Shown piece after piece: positions 40,616 through 50,422 of a DNA stretch of 64,000 nucleotides. Under the pieces are notes generated by a model. The model ran no database searches. It saw only the letters and a program-made list of their open reading frames with translations, and was not told where the DNA came from. Source of the DNA: Bacillus sp. HMF5848. Lineage in GTDB: Bacteria; Bacillota; Bacilli; Bacillales; HMF5848. Numbering within the stretch: the first letter of the stretch is position 1; every line of letters starts with the position of its first letter. The translations under genes were made by a program, and so were the position numbers. The stretch spans positions 3,647,501 through 3,711,500 of the forward strand of contig NZ_RWIV01000001.1 of assembly GCF_003944835.1 (NCBI RefSeq), given 5' to 3'.

Positions 40616-41251
40616 TTATCGTCCTTTCTCAATAATAGTCGATAGCCGCTCCACCATTTCATCTATTTGTACATCCTTCATGCGGTAGCTTACTGGATTC
40701 ACTATTAAACGTGATGTGATGTCTACGATTCTTTCATACTCGACTAAGCCATTTTCGCGTAATGTCTGTCCCGTTGACACGATATCAACAATTCGATCCG
40801 CTAGTCCAATCATAGGGGCTAGCTCAATCGAGCCATTCAGCTTAATAATTTCAACCTGTTCCCCTTGCTGTCGGAAATAGCTAGATGCTACGTTTGGATA
40901 CTTTGTAGCTACTTTTGGTGCAACCTCTTGAAATTTTGCCCCCGGCAAACCAGCAACCGCTAAATAACAAGCACTAATTTTCAAGTCAAGTACTTCATAT
41001 ACATCACGCTCTTCCTCAAGCATCACGTCTTTGCCAGCAATACCTAGGTCAGCTACACCGTGCTCCACGTACGTGACGACATCCATTGGCTTTGCTAATA
41101 TAAACCGAATCCCTTCTTCTGGTACGTCTAAAATTAGCTTTCTTGAATCATCAAACTCTGGTGGAAGCTGATATCCAGCCTTACGAAGTAATTCGGCCGC
41201 CTCAATGAAAATACGTCCTTTCGGCATCGCAATCGTTAACATGTCCATCAT
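40616..41251 (-). CDS. hisG: ATP phosphoribosyltransferase catalytic subunit (short form)
   Basis: First committed step of histidine synthesis: ATP plus PRPP. 211 residues, the short HisG type that lacks the regulatory domain and needs HisZ, which is encoded just upstream. Motifs: [22 protein letters not shown], and the PRPP loop in [14 protein letters not shown]. Several ATGs are possible (41251, 41248, 41242); GGAGG fits the first two and the first overlaps the hisZ stop. Confidence 0.97.
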   Translation of the reverse strand: MMDMLTIAMPKGRIFIEAAELLRKAGYQLPPEFDDSRKLILDVPEEGIRFILAKPMDVVTYVEHGVADLGIAGKDVMLEEERDVYEVLDLKISACYLAVAGLPGAKFQEVAPKVATKYPNVASSYFRQQGEQVEIIKLNGSIELAPMIGLADRIVDIVSTGQTLRENGLVEYERIVDITSRLIVNPVSYRMKDVQIDEMVERLSTIIEKGR

Positions 41252-42417
41252 CTCCCACCTCCAATAAAGTACGTGACATTACCAAATTGTTTTACAAAAG
41301 CATCCACATCCTCGACTCCGGTGATGTTTTGTAAAACAACCCTAGAGCCGCGTTCGCGTAATTCGCTTGCGAATTTAATCGCCTCAACTCGCTGTTCGTT
41401 ACTGTAAATAACACATTCACGGTCACTAATAGAAACTTGGTCACCGAGCGCTTCTAATAATCTATTAAAATAGATTGCAAATCCAGTAGCAGGCGCAGGG
41501 CGTTTAAATTTTTCAAGAAGGTCATCGTAGCGACCACCATTGCCGAGAACAAGACCAACATTTTCTCCGTACACTTCAAACAAAATCCCTGTATAGTAGC
41601 TCATATGACTGACTAAGTTGAAATCTATTTTTACATATTGACTCACATCAAAGGCTTCAAGCTGCTTCCATAAGTTTGCCACAGCCTCTACTGCCTTTTT
41701 TCCTTCTCCATTATCCACGATAGAGCGAGCAGCTTCGATTACATCTTCATCCCCACGTAGCTGTAATAGAGTTAGCAAACGCTGTTTATCGATTGATGAA
41801 AGCGGAAGCTCCTTCACATGCTCACGGTATCCAACGTAATTTTTCTCATATAAAAAGCGGCGTAATTGATTCGCTCTTTCTTCATTCCCAACAATCTCTA
41901 AGAACAATTGATTCACAAACCCAATATGACCAATAGCAACTTTAAAGTTAGATAACCCAGCTCTTTTTAAAATAGAGACCATTAATGCGATAACTTCAGC
42001 ATCCGCACTTATTGATGCATCTCCTACACACTCCACTCCGAGCTGCTCAAATTCCGCTGGACGGCCACCTTCACGTTGTTGGGCACGAAACACACTCGCA
42101 GAATATGCTAAACGCAACGGATTTCCATCCTTATATAATCGTGACGCCGCAACACGTGCAATCGGTGCCGTCATGTCCGGTCGCAACACCAATGTATGAC
42201 CTTGTTGATCGAGTAGCTTAAACAGCTGCTGATCTAAAATTGCTGATGCAGCTCCAATCGTTTCATAATACTCAAGAGTTGGTGTCTCCAACAGCTGGTA
42301 CCCCCAGCCCTCCATCTCCTGTACTACCTTAGTCCGAACTTGTTGTTTTGCTTCATATAAATGCGGTAATGTATCCCGCATACCTAACGGTTTCTCAAAC
42401 ATAAATGGCTTTGACAC
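41248..42417 (-). CDS. hisZ: ATP phosphoribosyltransferase regulatory subunit
   Basis: HisRS paralogue without aminoacylation activity that activates short-form HisG and mediates histidine feedback. 389 residues with class II synthetase motif 2-like remnants ([35 protein letters not shown]) and motif 3-like [25 protein letters not shown] start 7 nt after AAGGACG. First gene of the operon. Confidence 0.96.
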   Translation of the reverse strand: MSKPFMFEKPLGMRDTLPHLYEAKQQVRTKVVQEMEGWGYQLLETPTLEYYETIGAASAILDQQLFKLLDQQGHTLVLRPDMTAPIARVAASRLYKDGNPLRLAYSASVFRAQQREGGRPAEFEQLGVECVGDASISADAEVIALMVSILKRAGLSNFKVAIGHIGFVNQLFLEIVGNEERANQLRRFLYEKNYVGYREHVKELPLSSIDKQRLLTLLQLRGDEDVIEAARSIVDNGEGKKAVEAVANLWKQLEAFDVSQYVKIDFNLVSHMSYYTGILFEVYGENVGLVLGNGGRYDDLLEKFKRPAPATGFAIYFNRLLEALGDQVSISDRECVIYSNEQRVEAIKFASELRERGSRVVLQNITGVEDVDAFVKQFGNVTYFIGGGR

Positions 42418-42448
42418 ATTAACACGTCCTTTTTAAAATACTTTAGTT

Positions 42449-42464
42449 CGCTAATATGCTAATA
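42449..42464. promoter_or_regulatory. Possible operator in the his leader
   Basis: Minus strand TATTAGCATATTAGCG, a TTAGC direct repeat with near-dyad symmetry, stands about 20 bp after the -10. It resembles TTAGC-containing sites I associate with the YerC/HisR regulator of Bacillus his operons, but I cannot confirm the consensus. No T-box leader is seen. Confidence 0.35.
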
Positions 42465-42481
42465 AAGTGAAGTTATTAAAA

Positions 42482-42510
42482 AGTGTACCTTTTTCACTGT
42501 ACTTCGTCAA
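42482..42510 (-). promoter_or_regulatory. Promoter of the histidine operon
   Basis: Minus strand -35 TTGACG (42505-42510), 17-nt spacer, -10 TACACT (42482-42487), about 65 nt before hisZ. Confidence 0.75.
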
Positions 42511-42648
42511 CCATTCTTTCTTGTTTTTGTAAGTTTTCTTTAGGGTGTGACTAGTTATATTTAGAAAAATGTGGATAAGGACATTGGTACACGTTACCTG
42601 TAGGAAGTTGCGCTCGCGCGGGCGACCTGAAATTACACGTATACCACC

Positions 42649-43076
42649 CTAAGTTGCACGTTTTCCCGAAAAGTTGCACGTTTACCTACCAAAGTTGCGT
42701 GTTTACCCACCAAAGTTGCGCGTTTACCTACCAAAGTTGCGCGTTTAACCCGCAAAGTTGCGCGTTTAACCGCAAAGTTGCACGTTTACTCGAAAAGTTG
42801 CGCGTTTATCCCGCAAAGTTGCGCGTTTACCTACCAAAGTTGCGCGTTTACCTACCAAAGTTGCGCGTTTACCCACCAAAGTTGCGCGTTTACCTACCAA
42901 AGTTGCGCGTTTACCTACCAAAGTTGCGCGTTTACCTACCAAAGTTGCGCGTTTACCTACCAAAGTTGCGCGTTTACCTACCAAAGTTGCGCGTTTACCT
43001 ACCAAAGTTGCGCGTTTAACCCGCAAAGTCGCACGTTTTCCCCGCAAAACTGCGTGTGGGACACCGGAAGTTGTGC
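42649..43076. repeat. Array 4: 18-19 units of AAAGTTGCGCGTTTACCTACC, period 21 bp
   Basis: AGTTG anchors at 42652, 42672, 42693, 42714, 42735, 42756, 42776, 42796, 42817, 42838, 42859, 42880, 42901, 42922, 42943, 42964, 42985 and 43006, plus a variant at 43027. All intervals are 21 except three of 20. The right half (42838-43006) consists of almost identical copies, a sign of recent expansion; the edges are diverged. It lies between the terminator of the yvoF end of the hprK operon and the his promoter. Frames on both strands stay open across it but have no start signals. Confidence 0.92.
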
Positions 43077-43089
43077 ACGAACGACCTCA

Positions 43090-43148
43090 TATTGCGCGAT
43101 CATACCTCTTTTTCGCGCGATAATACCTTTTTTCGCGCGGTCATACCG
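43090..43148. repeat. Array 4b: three CGCGCGATCATACC units, period about 21 bp
   Basis: Next to array 4, TTGCGCGATCATACC, TTCGCGCGATAATACC and TTCGCGCGGTCATACC follow each other at about 21-bp steps with T-rich spacers. The unit differs from that of array 4. Nothing else is visible between 43149 and 43285. Confidence 0.7.
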
Positions 43149-43285
43149 GACGACCTCACCTCGAGATTACATCATCAAGATGCCGCCGACACTTTTCGGT
43201 ACGGCACGCACGAGCGATCTGATAACTCCCCCAGGTTCCTTTCGCAATTCGCGGCCAGTACTACAAACTCAACGGATTACTAGAC

Positions 43286-43318
43286 AAAAAAACCACAGCC
43301 TTCTCTTAAAGCTGTGGG
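43286..43318 (-). terminator. Terminator of the hprK operon
   Basis: Minus strand CCACAGC (43311-43317) and GCTGTGG (43293-43299) stem followed by TTTTTTT. The upstream arm overlaps the region of the yvoF stop codon. Confidence 0.85.
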
Positions 43319-43821
43319 TCTTGTCGTTGTTCATTTTCTTCTTTTGTGTAAATGATTTGCATCGGGTTGCCGCCTACAAATGCACCAGCTGGAACATCTT
43401 TATGAACAAGTGTACCAGCTGAAATGATTGCGCCGTCTCCAATGATAACTCCAGGTAGAATAGTAGAGTTTGCGCCAATTAACACTTCGTTACCTATCAC
43501 AACGTCACCAAGGCGATACTCTTTAATAAGATATTCATGAGCTAATATCGTCGTATTGTACCCTATTACACAATTGCGACCCACTGAAATTTTTTCGGGG
43601 AACATGATGTCGAGCATGACCATTAGTGCGAAAGACGTTTCGTCTCCAACCTTCATGCGTAAAAATGTTCGATATAGCCAATTTTTTACCGCTAAAAACG
43701 GTGTATAGCGCGCCAACTGTATCACAACGAAGTTTTTAACAACCTTCCAAAAAGGGACGGTTTTATAAATCTGCCATAACGAATTGGCAGTTGTGACAGG
43801 ATAGCGTGTCGTTCGCCTCAT
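43306..43821 (-). CDS. yvoF: Left-handed beta-helix acyltransferase (YvoF-like)
   Basis: A 171-residue O-acetyltransferase-type protein with hexapeptide repeats ([LIV]GxxxX) from about residue 75 on: [42 protein letters not shown], ending in the usual [15 protein letters not shown]. It probably uses acetyl-CoA; the acceptor is not known. B. subtilis YvoF occupies the same place between ppaX and hisZ. Last gene of the operon, 10 nt after ppaX. Confidence 0.88.
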   Translation of the reverse strand: MRRTTRYPVTTANSLWQIYKTVPFWKVVKNFVVIQLARYTPFLAVKNWLYRTFLRMKVGDETSFALMVMLDIMFPEKISVGRNCVIGYNTTILAHEYLIKEYRLGDVVIGNEVLIGANSTILPGVIIGDGAIISAGTLVHKDVPAGAFVGGNPMQIIYTKEENEQRQDPQL

Positions 43822-43831
43822 AAACTCTCAC

Positions 43832-44467
43832 CTACTCTACAATTTTCAAAAGCTCACTCATATGATCAATTAAATAGTCAGGATTATATTGCTTTAAATA
43901 CTCCGCACCCTTTAACGTCCAAGACACGGCAACAGTCGCCACACCTGCATTTTGACCAGACACAACATCATGATGGTTATCTCCGACCATAATAGCCTCA
44001 CTAGCCTTTGCCTCAAGAGCCACTAACGCTTTTTCAATTGGCTCTGCTGCAGGTTTTGGCTCAACCACATCATCCGCTGTCACAACGACATCAAAAAATT
44101 GGTCCAGCTTTGTTAGCTTTAAGCCCATCTCTACCGTTGTGCGCTGCTTAGAAGTTACAATTCCAAGCTTATAGCCTTTTTCATGGAGAGCTTGTACCGT
44201 TTCGAAGACACCTTCGTATTGCTCCACTAGCTCGTCATGCTTTGAAATATTAAACGTACGATACGTATCGATCATCTCTTCTGCTTGCTCTTTATTCATC
44301 TTACCAAACGTTTGTGCTAACGTCGGTCCGATAAACTGTAAAATATCTTCACGAGAATGGTCGTGAAAGCCATACGTCTTTAGCGTATGCTCAAATGATT
44401 GAATAATCAGTTCGTTTGTATTAATTAATGTGCCATCTAAATCAAATAAAATGGTGTTATACGTCAT
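43832..44467 (-). CDS. ppaX: Pyrophosphatase PpaX (HAD superfamily)
   Basis: Hydrolyses pyrophosphate released when HprK dephosphorylates P-Ser-HPr/Crh by phosphorolysis, hence its place in the hprK operon. 211 residues with HAD motifs: nucleophile [11 protein letters not shown], motif II TSK, and [16 protein letters not shown]. Its start overlaps the end of yvoD by 11 nt. Confidence 0.94.
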   Translation of the reverse strand: MTYNTILFDLDGTLINTNELIIQSFEHTLKTYGFHDHSREDILQFIGPTLAQTFGKMNKEQAEEMIDTYRTFNISKHDELVEQYEGVFETVQALHEKGYKLGIVTSKQRTTVEMGLKLTKLDQFFDVVVTADDVVEPKPAAEPIEKALVALEAKASEAIMVGDNHHDVVSGQNAGVATVAVSWTLKGAEYLKQYNPDYLIDHMSELLKIVE

Positions 44468-45401
44468 TAGTTGCTTCCTTTCTTAACTTTAACTCATAGC
44501 GATTCCAAATCGCTGCAATTAGCATGGTTAGTAAAATAGCGACTATTAAGCGAATGAATAACAATGGTAACACAGGTATACCTAGCGGGATGAAGATAAG
44601 TGTATCCTCCACAACAGCATGGCAAGCTACTAGAAAAATAAACGCAAGTGTTAAATCTTTTTTACTCACATTGTCTTCTTTAGCCGCTTGAATCATCACA
44701 CCAGCTCCGTATGCTAGTCCAAATAACAATCCCGCTGCTAGCGTCGTGGATGTGTTTTTTTCCATACCAAGCATTCGCGTCACAGGCGCCATCCAATTTG
44801 AAAATACATCAAGCCATTTAATATCTTTTAAAATCTGAATAAATATCATAAGCGGAAATACGATGAGGGCAAGTTGCCCTACTCCTATTGCTGCTTTTTC
44901 AAGACCGTCCAGAAAGATACCACCCACACCTGTCACGGCTTCCTCATTCATGGATATAAACCCGTATTTCGCTAACTCACTACCGCCTTGCCAAAACAAA
45001 TTAATAAAAAAGGCAGATACAACGGCTAAGCCAAGTCGGACCGTTACAACAATCCAAATCTTTACTCCTACGCGTGAAGCAACTGTGGATTCAATTAATA
45101 AGTTATGTGAGAACGATAGCATCACTGCAAGAATAAACACTTCTTTGACTGTAAAATCAAAAGTTAAGATTGCACCAATAGCAGCGTATAAATTTAAAAA
45201 GTTACCTAGCACGAGCGGAATGGCCGCATTTCCCGACAAGCCTAACACATGCATAAGTGGCTCAATCCAACGAATCACCCAGTCTAGCACTGGCGAGTGC
45301 TTTAAAATCGTTACAACTAACGTAATCGGAAAAATGACTTTTCCTAACGCCCATGTTGTATGCCAACCTGCTAGCAATCCCCTTTTTAACGTACCAATCA
45401 A
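44457..45401 (-). CDS. yvoD: Nucleoside-recognition (Gate) domain membrane protein YvoD
   Basis: A 314-residue membrane protein with about eight to nine helices and two Gate-type domains (first around [27 protein letters not shown], key pattern P-x-G/P and WIEP; second around [26 protein letters not shown]). The family is linked to spore maturation SpmA/B-like and nucleoside transporter gates, but function here is unknown. It sits between lgt and ppaX as in B. subtilis. Confidence 0.88.
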   Translation of the reverse strand: MIGTLKRGLLAGWHTTWALGKVIFPITLVVTILKHSPVLDWVIRWIEPLMHVLGLSGNAAIPLVLGNFLNLYAAIGAILTFDFTVKEVFILAVMLSFSHNLLIESTVASRVGVKIWIVVTVRLGLAVVSAFFINLFWQGGSELAKYGFISMNEEAVTGVGGIFLDGLEKAAIGVGQLALIVFPLMIFIQILKDIKWLDVFSNWMAPVTRMLGMEKNTSTTLAAGLLFGLAYGAGVMIQAAKEDNVSKKDLTLAFIFLVACHAVVEDTLIFIPLGIPVLPLLFIRLIVAILLTMLIAAIWNRYELKLRKEATNDV

Positions 45402-45413
45402 AGATCTTCTCTC

Positions 45414-46238
45414 CTATACATTTTGATCTAAATATCGCGTTGAACCTGATCCTCTCATGCGACGCACGACGATTAATACAATGGCGCCAACTATGAGTAC
45501 AATTGATATAACTTGCGCTATCCGCAACGATTCCGTAAGCATAAGGCTATCTGTACGCATACCTTCTATAAAGTATCTACCGAATGAGTACCATATAACG
45601 TATGTTAAGAACATTTCCCCTCTTGCTAAATTGACTCGACGTAAGCCAATTAATAGCGCCACACCAAGTAAGTTCCATATAGATTCATATAAAAAAGTAG
45701 GATGGTAGTACACCCCATTTATAAACATTTGATCCATAATAAAGTCTGGTAAAACGTTATAAAAAGCGTCAATTTGCGTAACATCAATCGGACCACCATG
45801 AGCCTCTTGATTCATAAAATTACCCCAACGCCCTATACCTTGTCCAATTAATAACGATGGCGCCGCGATATCTGCTAATTTCCAAAACGACAGCTTCCGA
45901 ACTTTCGCAAATACGATAGCTGTTATGACAGAACCTATTAAAGCACCATGAATGGCAATACCACCATTCCATATTTGAAAAATTTGTCCTATGTTTTTTG
46001 AATAATAATCCCACTCAAAAATAACATAATATATTCGTGCACAAATTATCGCAATTGGAGCAGCAAACAGGACAAGATCGACAAACACTTCTTTATCTAG
46101 ACCTCGACGTTGTGCTTCTCGGGTTACAACAAGTAGTGCTAACAATAACCCTACACCAATAATAACTCCATACCAATGTATCACTAGTGGACCTATTTTT
46201 AAAAATACCGGATCTAACGGTTGGATACTTTGTTCCAT
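45414..46238 (-). CDS. lgt: Prolipoprotein diacylglyceryl transferase
   Basis: Transfers diacylglycerol from phosphatidylglycerol to the lipobox Cys of prolipoproteins in the cytoplasmic membrane. 274 residues, about seven helices. Lgt signature [15 protein letters not shown] is complete, preceded by HGALIG with the essential His and followed by [18 protein letters not shown] lies inside the end of the preceding gene. Essential for lipoprotein attachment in the envelope. Confidence 0.97.
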   Translation of the reverse strand: MEQSIQPLDPVFLKIGPLVIHWYGVIIGVGLLLALLVVTREAQRRGLDKEVFVDLVLFAAPIAIICARIYYVIFEWDYYSKNIGQIFQIWNGGIAIHGALIGSVITAIVFAKVRKLSFWKLADIAAPSLLIGQGIGRWGNFMNQEAHGGPIDVTQIDAFYNVLPDFIMDQMFINGVYYHPTFLYESIWNLLGVALLIGLRRVNLARGEMFLTYVIWYSFGRYFIEGMRTDSLMLTESLRIAQVISIVLIVGAIVLIVVRRMRGSGSTRYLDQNV

Positions 46239-46244
46239 TTAGAA

Positions 46245-47075
46245 TCACTCCTCTCTTTCAAGACGCACCATTAATGAATCACTAACAGGCTTATAACCAA
46301 CTGTTTGATAAATATGATTTGAGGTGGGATTGGCTAAGTCTGTGTACAGTGCACAAAATCGATTCTTTTGTAAAAGCTGATTTGTCAACGTTGCTACTGC
46401 AGAAGTAGCATATCCCTTTTTCCTATGCTCAAGTGGTGTATAAACAGCATTCACAACGATACCACTCTTAGTTTTACGAGCACTGCATACAAGTGTCACA
46501 GGTGAACCCTTCACCTTCCATAAGTACGCAGATTTATTTTCAACAAATTGTTGTGCCCGCTCGGTAGCCTGTGCATGTGTCAACGTTGCTTCTGGTGTTT
46601 CTTGTGAAAACTCTACGAGATACTGCGCAACGGTCTCTATATCTGCGTTTGTAGCTTCTTGTAAAGAACCTTCACTATACTGTATGTCATGCACTTTGCT
46701 ACAAGTATAAATACGTTGCTTCATTACAATGGACGACTCTCTCGGCCAAGCCTGTACTACCTGCTCGACCAGCTTGCGTTCCCCAATTACACCAGGTGCC
46801 TGCTGCTTAAGAATAGCTTCATGGACAGTCGTCACGAGTGAGCTTGTTACTTCACCATCACCACATATAATAAGAAAATGTGGTGGAGTTTGTAGCATCA
46901 CTAACTTGACATAATCGTCATCCCCATAAACCGCTGCCATATAAGGCTGGCCACCTTTGTCACGAATTCTATATAAAATACCTAAAGGTAAATTATTACT
47001 CGCTTCGTGCTTGAGCAAAAACTCTTCAACATCCGGTAAAAACTCCTCAACCTTCTCATATGTATGAGTTCTCAT
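46245..47075 (-). CDS. GNAT family N-acetyltransferase
   Basis: A 276-residue protein with an N-terminal GNAT-like half (about 1-130) of unclear activity and a canonical C-terminal GNAT domain whose acetyl-CoA loop reads HRKKGYATSAVATL. This two-part layout is common in Bacillus acetyltransferases. It lies between hprK and lgt with gaps of 17 and 6 nt, so it is co-transcribed; in B. subtilis lgt follows hprK directly. AAGGA precedes the ATG. The substrate is unknown. Confidence 0.85.
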   Translation of the reverse strand: MRTHTYEKVEEFLPDVEEFLLKHEASNNLPLGILYRIRDKGGQPYMAAVYGDDDYVKLVMLQTPPHFLIICGDGEVTSSLVTTVHEAILKQQAPGVIGERKLVEQVVQAWPRESSIVMKQRIYTCSKVHDIQYSEGSLQEATNADIETVAQYLVEFSQETPEATLTHAQATERAQQFVENKSAYLWKVKGSPVTLVCSARKTKSGIVVNAVYTPLEHRKKGYATSAVATLTNQLLQKNRFCALYTDLANPTSNHIYQTVGYKPVSDSLMVRLEREE

Positions 47076-47092
47076 TTTTTCTATTCCTTTTA

Positions 47093-48028
47093 TTAATCTT
47101 CATGATGGTCAACATCGTCAATAACATCTGTTAACCGACTCGTAAATTGTTCAGCTGCGTTAACGCCCATACGTTTCAAGCGGAAGTTCATAGCTGCTAC
47201 TTCAATAATGACAGCTAAATTTCGTCCCGGTCGAACAGGAATAGTCAGCTTCGTAATATCTGTGTCAATAATTTTCATTTTATCTTCATCGAGACCTAAA
47301 CGGTCATATTGCTTTGTTTGATCCCACAGCTCTAAATTCATGACAAGTGAGATACGCTTATATGAGCGAACAGCACCTGCCCCAAACAACGTCATGACAT
47401 TGATAATGCCAAGACCACGGATTTCAAGTAAGTGCTCAATGAGACCTGGTGCATTTCCAATTAGTGTATCCTGATCTTCTTGGCGAATTTCAACGCAATC
47501 ATCCGCTACTAAACGGTGTCCACGTTTTACTAGCTCAAGAGCTGTCTCACTTTTACCAACGCCACTTTTCCCCGTAATTAACACACCAATCCCATACACA
47601 TCAATAAGTACACCGTGTACAGCGGTTGTTGGCGCTAATTTACTTTCCAAAAAGTTCGTGATACGACTCGATAACCTTGTCGTTTTCATCGGAGAGCGCA
47701 TTAAAGGAACAGACTCACGCTCTGCTGCTTCAATTAACTCTTGTGGTACTTCCATTTCACGAGAAATGATGATACCAGGTGTAATATCTGTACAGAGTTT
47801 CTCCATACGATATTGCTTTTCTGTTGGCGATAACGTTTCCAAAAACGTAATCTCCGTCTTGCCAAGTAGCTGTACTCTATCAGCAGGATAATATGCAAAA
47901 TAACCTGCAATCTCTAGCCCTGGACGGGAAATGTCACTCATCGTAATCGGGCGATTAATACCTTCCTCTCCAGCAATGAGCTCAAGACCAAATTTTTCTA
48001 TTAAATCTTTCGTACGTACCTTTGTCAC
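47093..48028 (-). CDS. hprK: HPr kinase/phosphorylase
   Basis: Phosphorylates Ser46 of HPr and Crh in response to ATP and fructose-1,6-bisphosphate and removes it at high phosphate, controlling carbon catabolite repression. 311 residues. Catalytic His138 (VHGVLID), Walker A GKSGVGKS (153-160), and the family signature [19 protein letters not shown] are visible. GTG start 8 nt after GGAGG. First gene of the operon; its target Crh is encoded at 24.7 kb. Confidence 0.98.
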   Translation of the reverse strand: MTKVRTKDLIEKFGLELIAGEEGINRPITMSDISRPGLEIAGYFAYYPADRVQLLGKTEITFLETLSPTEKQYRMEKLCTDITPGIIISREMEVPQELIEAAERESVPLMRSPMKTTRLSSRITNFLESKLAPTTAVHGVLIDVYGIGVLITGKSGVGKSETALELVKRGHRLVADDCVEIRQEDQDTLIGNAPGLIEHLLEIRGLGIINVMTLFGAGAVRSYKRISLVMNLELWDQTKQYDRLGLDEDKMKIIDTDITKLTIPVRPGRNLAVIIEVAAMNFRLKRMGVNAAEQFTSRLTDVIDDVDHHED

Positions 48029-48346
48029 TCAGAAGACCTCCTTGAATGTAGCAAACCTGTTCCCATTTTAGCATTTTTTTCAGTAGAAGGGAAAATAGTG
48101 AAGTAGAACATTGAAAAAATTTGTAGAAAGCTCTATAAATCCCCGCTAATGCTTTAGTTAGTCTATCCGATAATCCCTTACAATTTCTACGGTTATCCAT
48201 ACTACACTATGCTTATGCAGAATTAATGAAGAAGCCCATCACGGAAAACCGAGCGATATTACCCGCGTGTAGGCGTCAAATCGTAGTCGACATTTTTTCT
48301 ATGTCAGTCAGATCTAGTCAATTATCAAAAACCAAAAACTGGATAT
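48029..48346. other. Intergenic region between hprK and the plus-strand small gene
   Basis: About 320 nt with no convincing gene. TAAAAT on the minus strand at about 48062-48071 could be the -10 for hprK but lacks a good -35. A 72-codon minus-strand frame starting at 48200 has no ribosome site. Part of the gap may hold remnants of a lost gene. Confidence 0.4.
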
Positions 48347-48370
48347 ATGTATGTTAAAATAAGAGGTAAG

Positions 48371-48733
48371 ATGCACAAGACTAGAAGATGTAAAGCGATG
48401 AGAAGGTTCAGCGATGAAAAGCTATATACCAATAAAAAAGCTGAGGTGAGAGCAATTAAAAAAATAGTTCAATATTCATTTGTTTTGTTTACATTAATCT
48501 TAACTATCTTTGGATATTTTACATTGTCTACTAGTGTTGGCAAAGGGAAAAAGCTAGCAAACGAGTATTTGATGATAAAAGCTGGCGGCAGTATGAATAC
48601 AGATGAATTCCTAAAGTTGACAGATTGGTATATTCTTTCACAGATTACGATAGGATTAACTTTTCTACTAATTGGCCTTACATTTTTCTGTATAGGCGTA
48701 TATCGTCTTGTAAAAGATTTCGACAGCAAATAG
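48371..48733 (+). CDS. Small membrane protein of unknown function
   Basis: About 120 residues with two hydrophobic helices (KKIVQYSFVLFTLILTIFGYF and ILSQITIGLTFLLIGLTFFCIG) joined by a polar loop. The start is uncertain: the ATG at 48371 has AAGAGG only 4 nt upstream; GAGGTG at 48443-48448 instead points to a non-AUG start near 48455 that would begin just before the first helix. It converges on yvlD and shares a terminator hairpin. I do not recognise the family. Confidence 0.55.
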   Translation: MHKTRRCKAMRRFSDEKLYTNKKAEVRAIKKIVQYSFVLFTLILTIFGYFTLSTSVGKGKKLANEYLMIKAGGSMNTDEFLKLTDWYILSQITIGLTFLLIGLTFFCIGVYRLVKDFDSK

Positions 48734-48760
48734 AGCTTGGAAACTCCAAGCTCTATTTTC
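48730..48760 (+). terminator. Terminator between the small gene and yvlD
   Basis: AGAGCTTGG-AAACT-CCAAGCTCT followed by ATTTTC on the plus strand; on the minus strand the stem is followed by ATTTGC. It serves the plus-strand gene and perhaps also yvlD. Confidence 0.7.
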
Positions 48761-48761
48761 A

Positions 48762-49112
48762 CTATTTCTTTTTCTTATCTACAAACGGTTGTACCACCAA
48801 ATTTAATAGAGATATGATAATAGAAGCAATGATAGCTGTTCCAAAACCATTTATCACGAATGAATCACCGATTACTGCTTGTGCTATCATCAATGTGGCT
48901 GCATTAATGACAAACAAAAACAGCCCGAGTGACAAAATAGTGACCGGCAACGTCAAGACAACTAGAATTGGTTTTACGATCGCATTTAACACCGATAAAA
49001 GTATCGCAGCGATAACAGCAGTTATAAATCCATCTAGATGAAAATTGTCTAGCACACTTGCAACAATAAGTAAGATGACTCCATTAACAAGAAGCCGCAC
49101 TACCCATTTCAT
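48762..49112 (-). CDS. yvlD: Phage holin-like/YvlD family membrane protein
   Basis: 116-residue protein with four hydrophobic helices and many branched residues (WVVRLLVNGVILLIV, FITAVIAAILLSVLNAIVKPILVVLTLP pattern: conserved N..I.P key residues). The Phage_holin_4_2/YvlD family is of unknown function. The ATG overlaps the yvlC stop. It closes the yvlABCD cluster, which in B. subtilis is induced by envelope stress (sigma-W). Confidence 0.88.
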   Translation of the reverse strand: MKWVVRLLVNGVILLIVASVLDNFHLDGFITAVIAAILLSVLNAIVKPILVVLTLPVTILSLGLFLFVINAATLMIAQAVIGDSFVINGFGTAIIASIIISLLNLVVQPFVDKKKK

Positions 49113-49312
49113 TTTCTCATTGCTTCTTCTTCAGTTGGTACAATCATCGCCCATATAACATATGCTAACACCATTGGAAATACTGCTGTTACAAGTGCCA
49201 ATAATATAAATCCTACACGTACTAGAGAAGCATCTACTCCCATATACTCAGCTAATCCACCAAGAACACCTGCTAACTTCTTATCCATTGAAGAACGATA
49301 TAATTTTTTCAT
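49109..49312 (-). CDS. yvlC: PspC domain protein YvlC
   Basis: 67-residue protein with the PspC pattern KKLYRSSMDKKLAGVLGGLAEYMG followed by one hydrophobic helix (residues 33-57). PspC proteins sit in the membrane and take part in envelope-stress responses. GGAGG precedes the ATG. Second-last gene of the yvl cluster. Confidence 0.9.
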   Translation of the reverse strand: MKKLYRSSMDKKLAGVLGGLAEYMGVDASLVRVGFILLALVTAVFPMVLAYVIWAMIVPTEEEAMRK

Positions 49313-49344
49313 ACATTTTACCTCCTTTAAATGTCTACTTCATA

Positions 49345-50397
49345 TTAACTTAGTTTTTTTAACGTAATAGAGCCTGTTTTTGTTTCTGCGTAAAAATACA
49401 TAGGATTTTCAACATCCTTGTTTACACGGAAGCGCATAGACTTTTGCATAACATCATTCTTTTCTTCAACAACGTCAAGTCCAGGGATGTTACATGTAAA
49501 ACTACCAAGACTTGAACGAAGTTCCCCTTGAATAGCTACATCTGCAGCAACTCGGTAGTCAATGCTACCTGTTGTTGTTTTCAAAACAACATTTTTGCAA
49601 GACTCATCAGCAGGCTCAAACGTGATGTGACCATTGAACGTTTGTAAATCTACTTTTTCATAGTTACCTGTCACACTTATAGCACCGTTAACCGTTTCAA
49701 CCTCACAGTCTCTAACTTTACTGTCCTTCACTTTCACTTGGCCATTACCAGTTTCTAATGAAAGTCTATCTGCCTCTGAATCAAGTAGCGTAATCGCTCC
49801 ATTCGCTGTTTTCATCTTGTATTCTTTTACTTTCATTCTTTCCCCATTAATTGTACCATTAAACACTTTCACTTTTACATGCTCGTATTCATTTTCAGGG
49901 ATATACACAACCGTATCGAGACGCATAGTTTTACGAAGGGCTGTAAACTTTAACATGCCTGAGTCAACAGTAAAAGCTGTATCTTGCATTAACAAGCGAT
50001 TCGCTTCATCATGTGAATCCGTTCCAAAAACTTTTGCATTACATTCGATACGAACACCTGATTCAGCCCATGGCTTTAGTTGAACTGAACCGTTCGCAAG
50101 CTCAATCTGCATTTGCGTTAATGGCTCTGTTAAATCTTGTTGAAAAACATGGTCAACACTTGTTGTAGATGCAAAGTTGAAATCAACATCAATTTCCTTT
50201 ACTTTTTGAATCGCTGTGTCTAGAAAGTCAAACACCTTATCCTTTAGTGAGGCATACTTGTAGTTGTTAAAAGTAAATTCATCCGATTTTTTATGATCAT
50301 TGTTCGAATCTAATGCCTCTAATAATGTAATTGCTTCCTCTGCTGACAGCTTTCCTTCCTCAACGAGCTTTAAAATACGTTTCTTTTCAGATCCCAT
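49345..50397 (-). CDS. yvlB: DUF4097 adhesin-like protein YvlB
   Basis: A 350-residue protein. The N terminus carries a short SHOCT/YvlB-type helical hairpin (KLVEEGKLSAEEAITLLEAL). From about residue 90 the repeated beta-strand pattern of DUF4097 right-handed beta-helix proteins appears: VNGAISVTGNY, TFNGHITFEPA, KTTTGSIDYRV, and finally KTGSITLKKLS. No signal peptide. Part of the envelope-stress yvl cluster; molecular role unknown. Confidence 0.88.
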   Translation of the reverse strand: MGSEKKRILKLVEEGKLSAEEAITLLEALDSNNDHKKSDEFTFNNYKYASLKDKVFDFLDTAIQKVKEIDVDFNFASTTSVDHVFQQDLTEPLTQMQIELANGSVQLKPWAESGVRIECNAKVFGTDSHDEANRLLMQDTAFTVDSGMLKFTALRKTMRLDTVVYIPENEYEHVKVKVFNGTINGERMKVKEYKMKTANGAITLLDSEADRLSLETGNGQVKVKDSKVRDCEVETVNGAISVTGNYEKVDLQTFNGHITFEPADESCKNVVLKTTTGSIDYRVAADVAIQGELRSSLGSFTCNIPGLDVVEEKNDVMQKSMRFRVNKDVENPMYFYAETKTGSITLKKLS

Positions 50398-50422
50398 GTT
50401 TTCATTTCTCCTTTTTAATTAG

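Noticed and set aside
42418-42650. T-box riboswitch before hisZ
   Set aside because: No stem I specifier structure, no TGGNACCGCG sequence and no antiterminator; the leader is too short.
42649-43076. CRISPR array
   Set aside because: Units are 21 bp head to tail without a repeat-spacer structure of 24-40 bp repeats and unique 30-bp spacers; no cas genes are present. The same holds for the other arrays.
42654-43422. Frames of 93-214 codons across array 4, e.g. repeated CAFTYQS or GKRATLV
   Set aside because: Same repeat artefact in several frames and both strands at once; no start signals, and one runs into yvoF antisense.
47982-48200. 72-codon minus-strand frame before hprK
   Set aside because: No ribosome binding site, and it overlaps the hprK start in another frame; the first 25 codons look vaguely coding, but no family is recognised.
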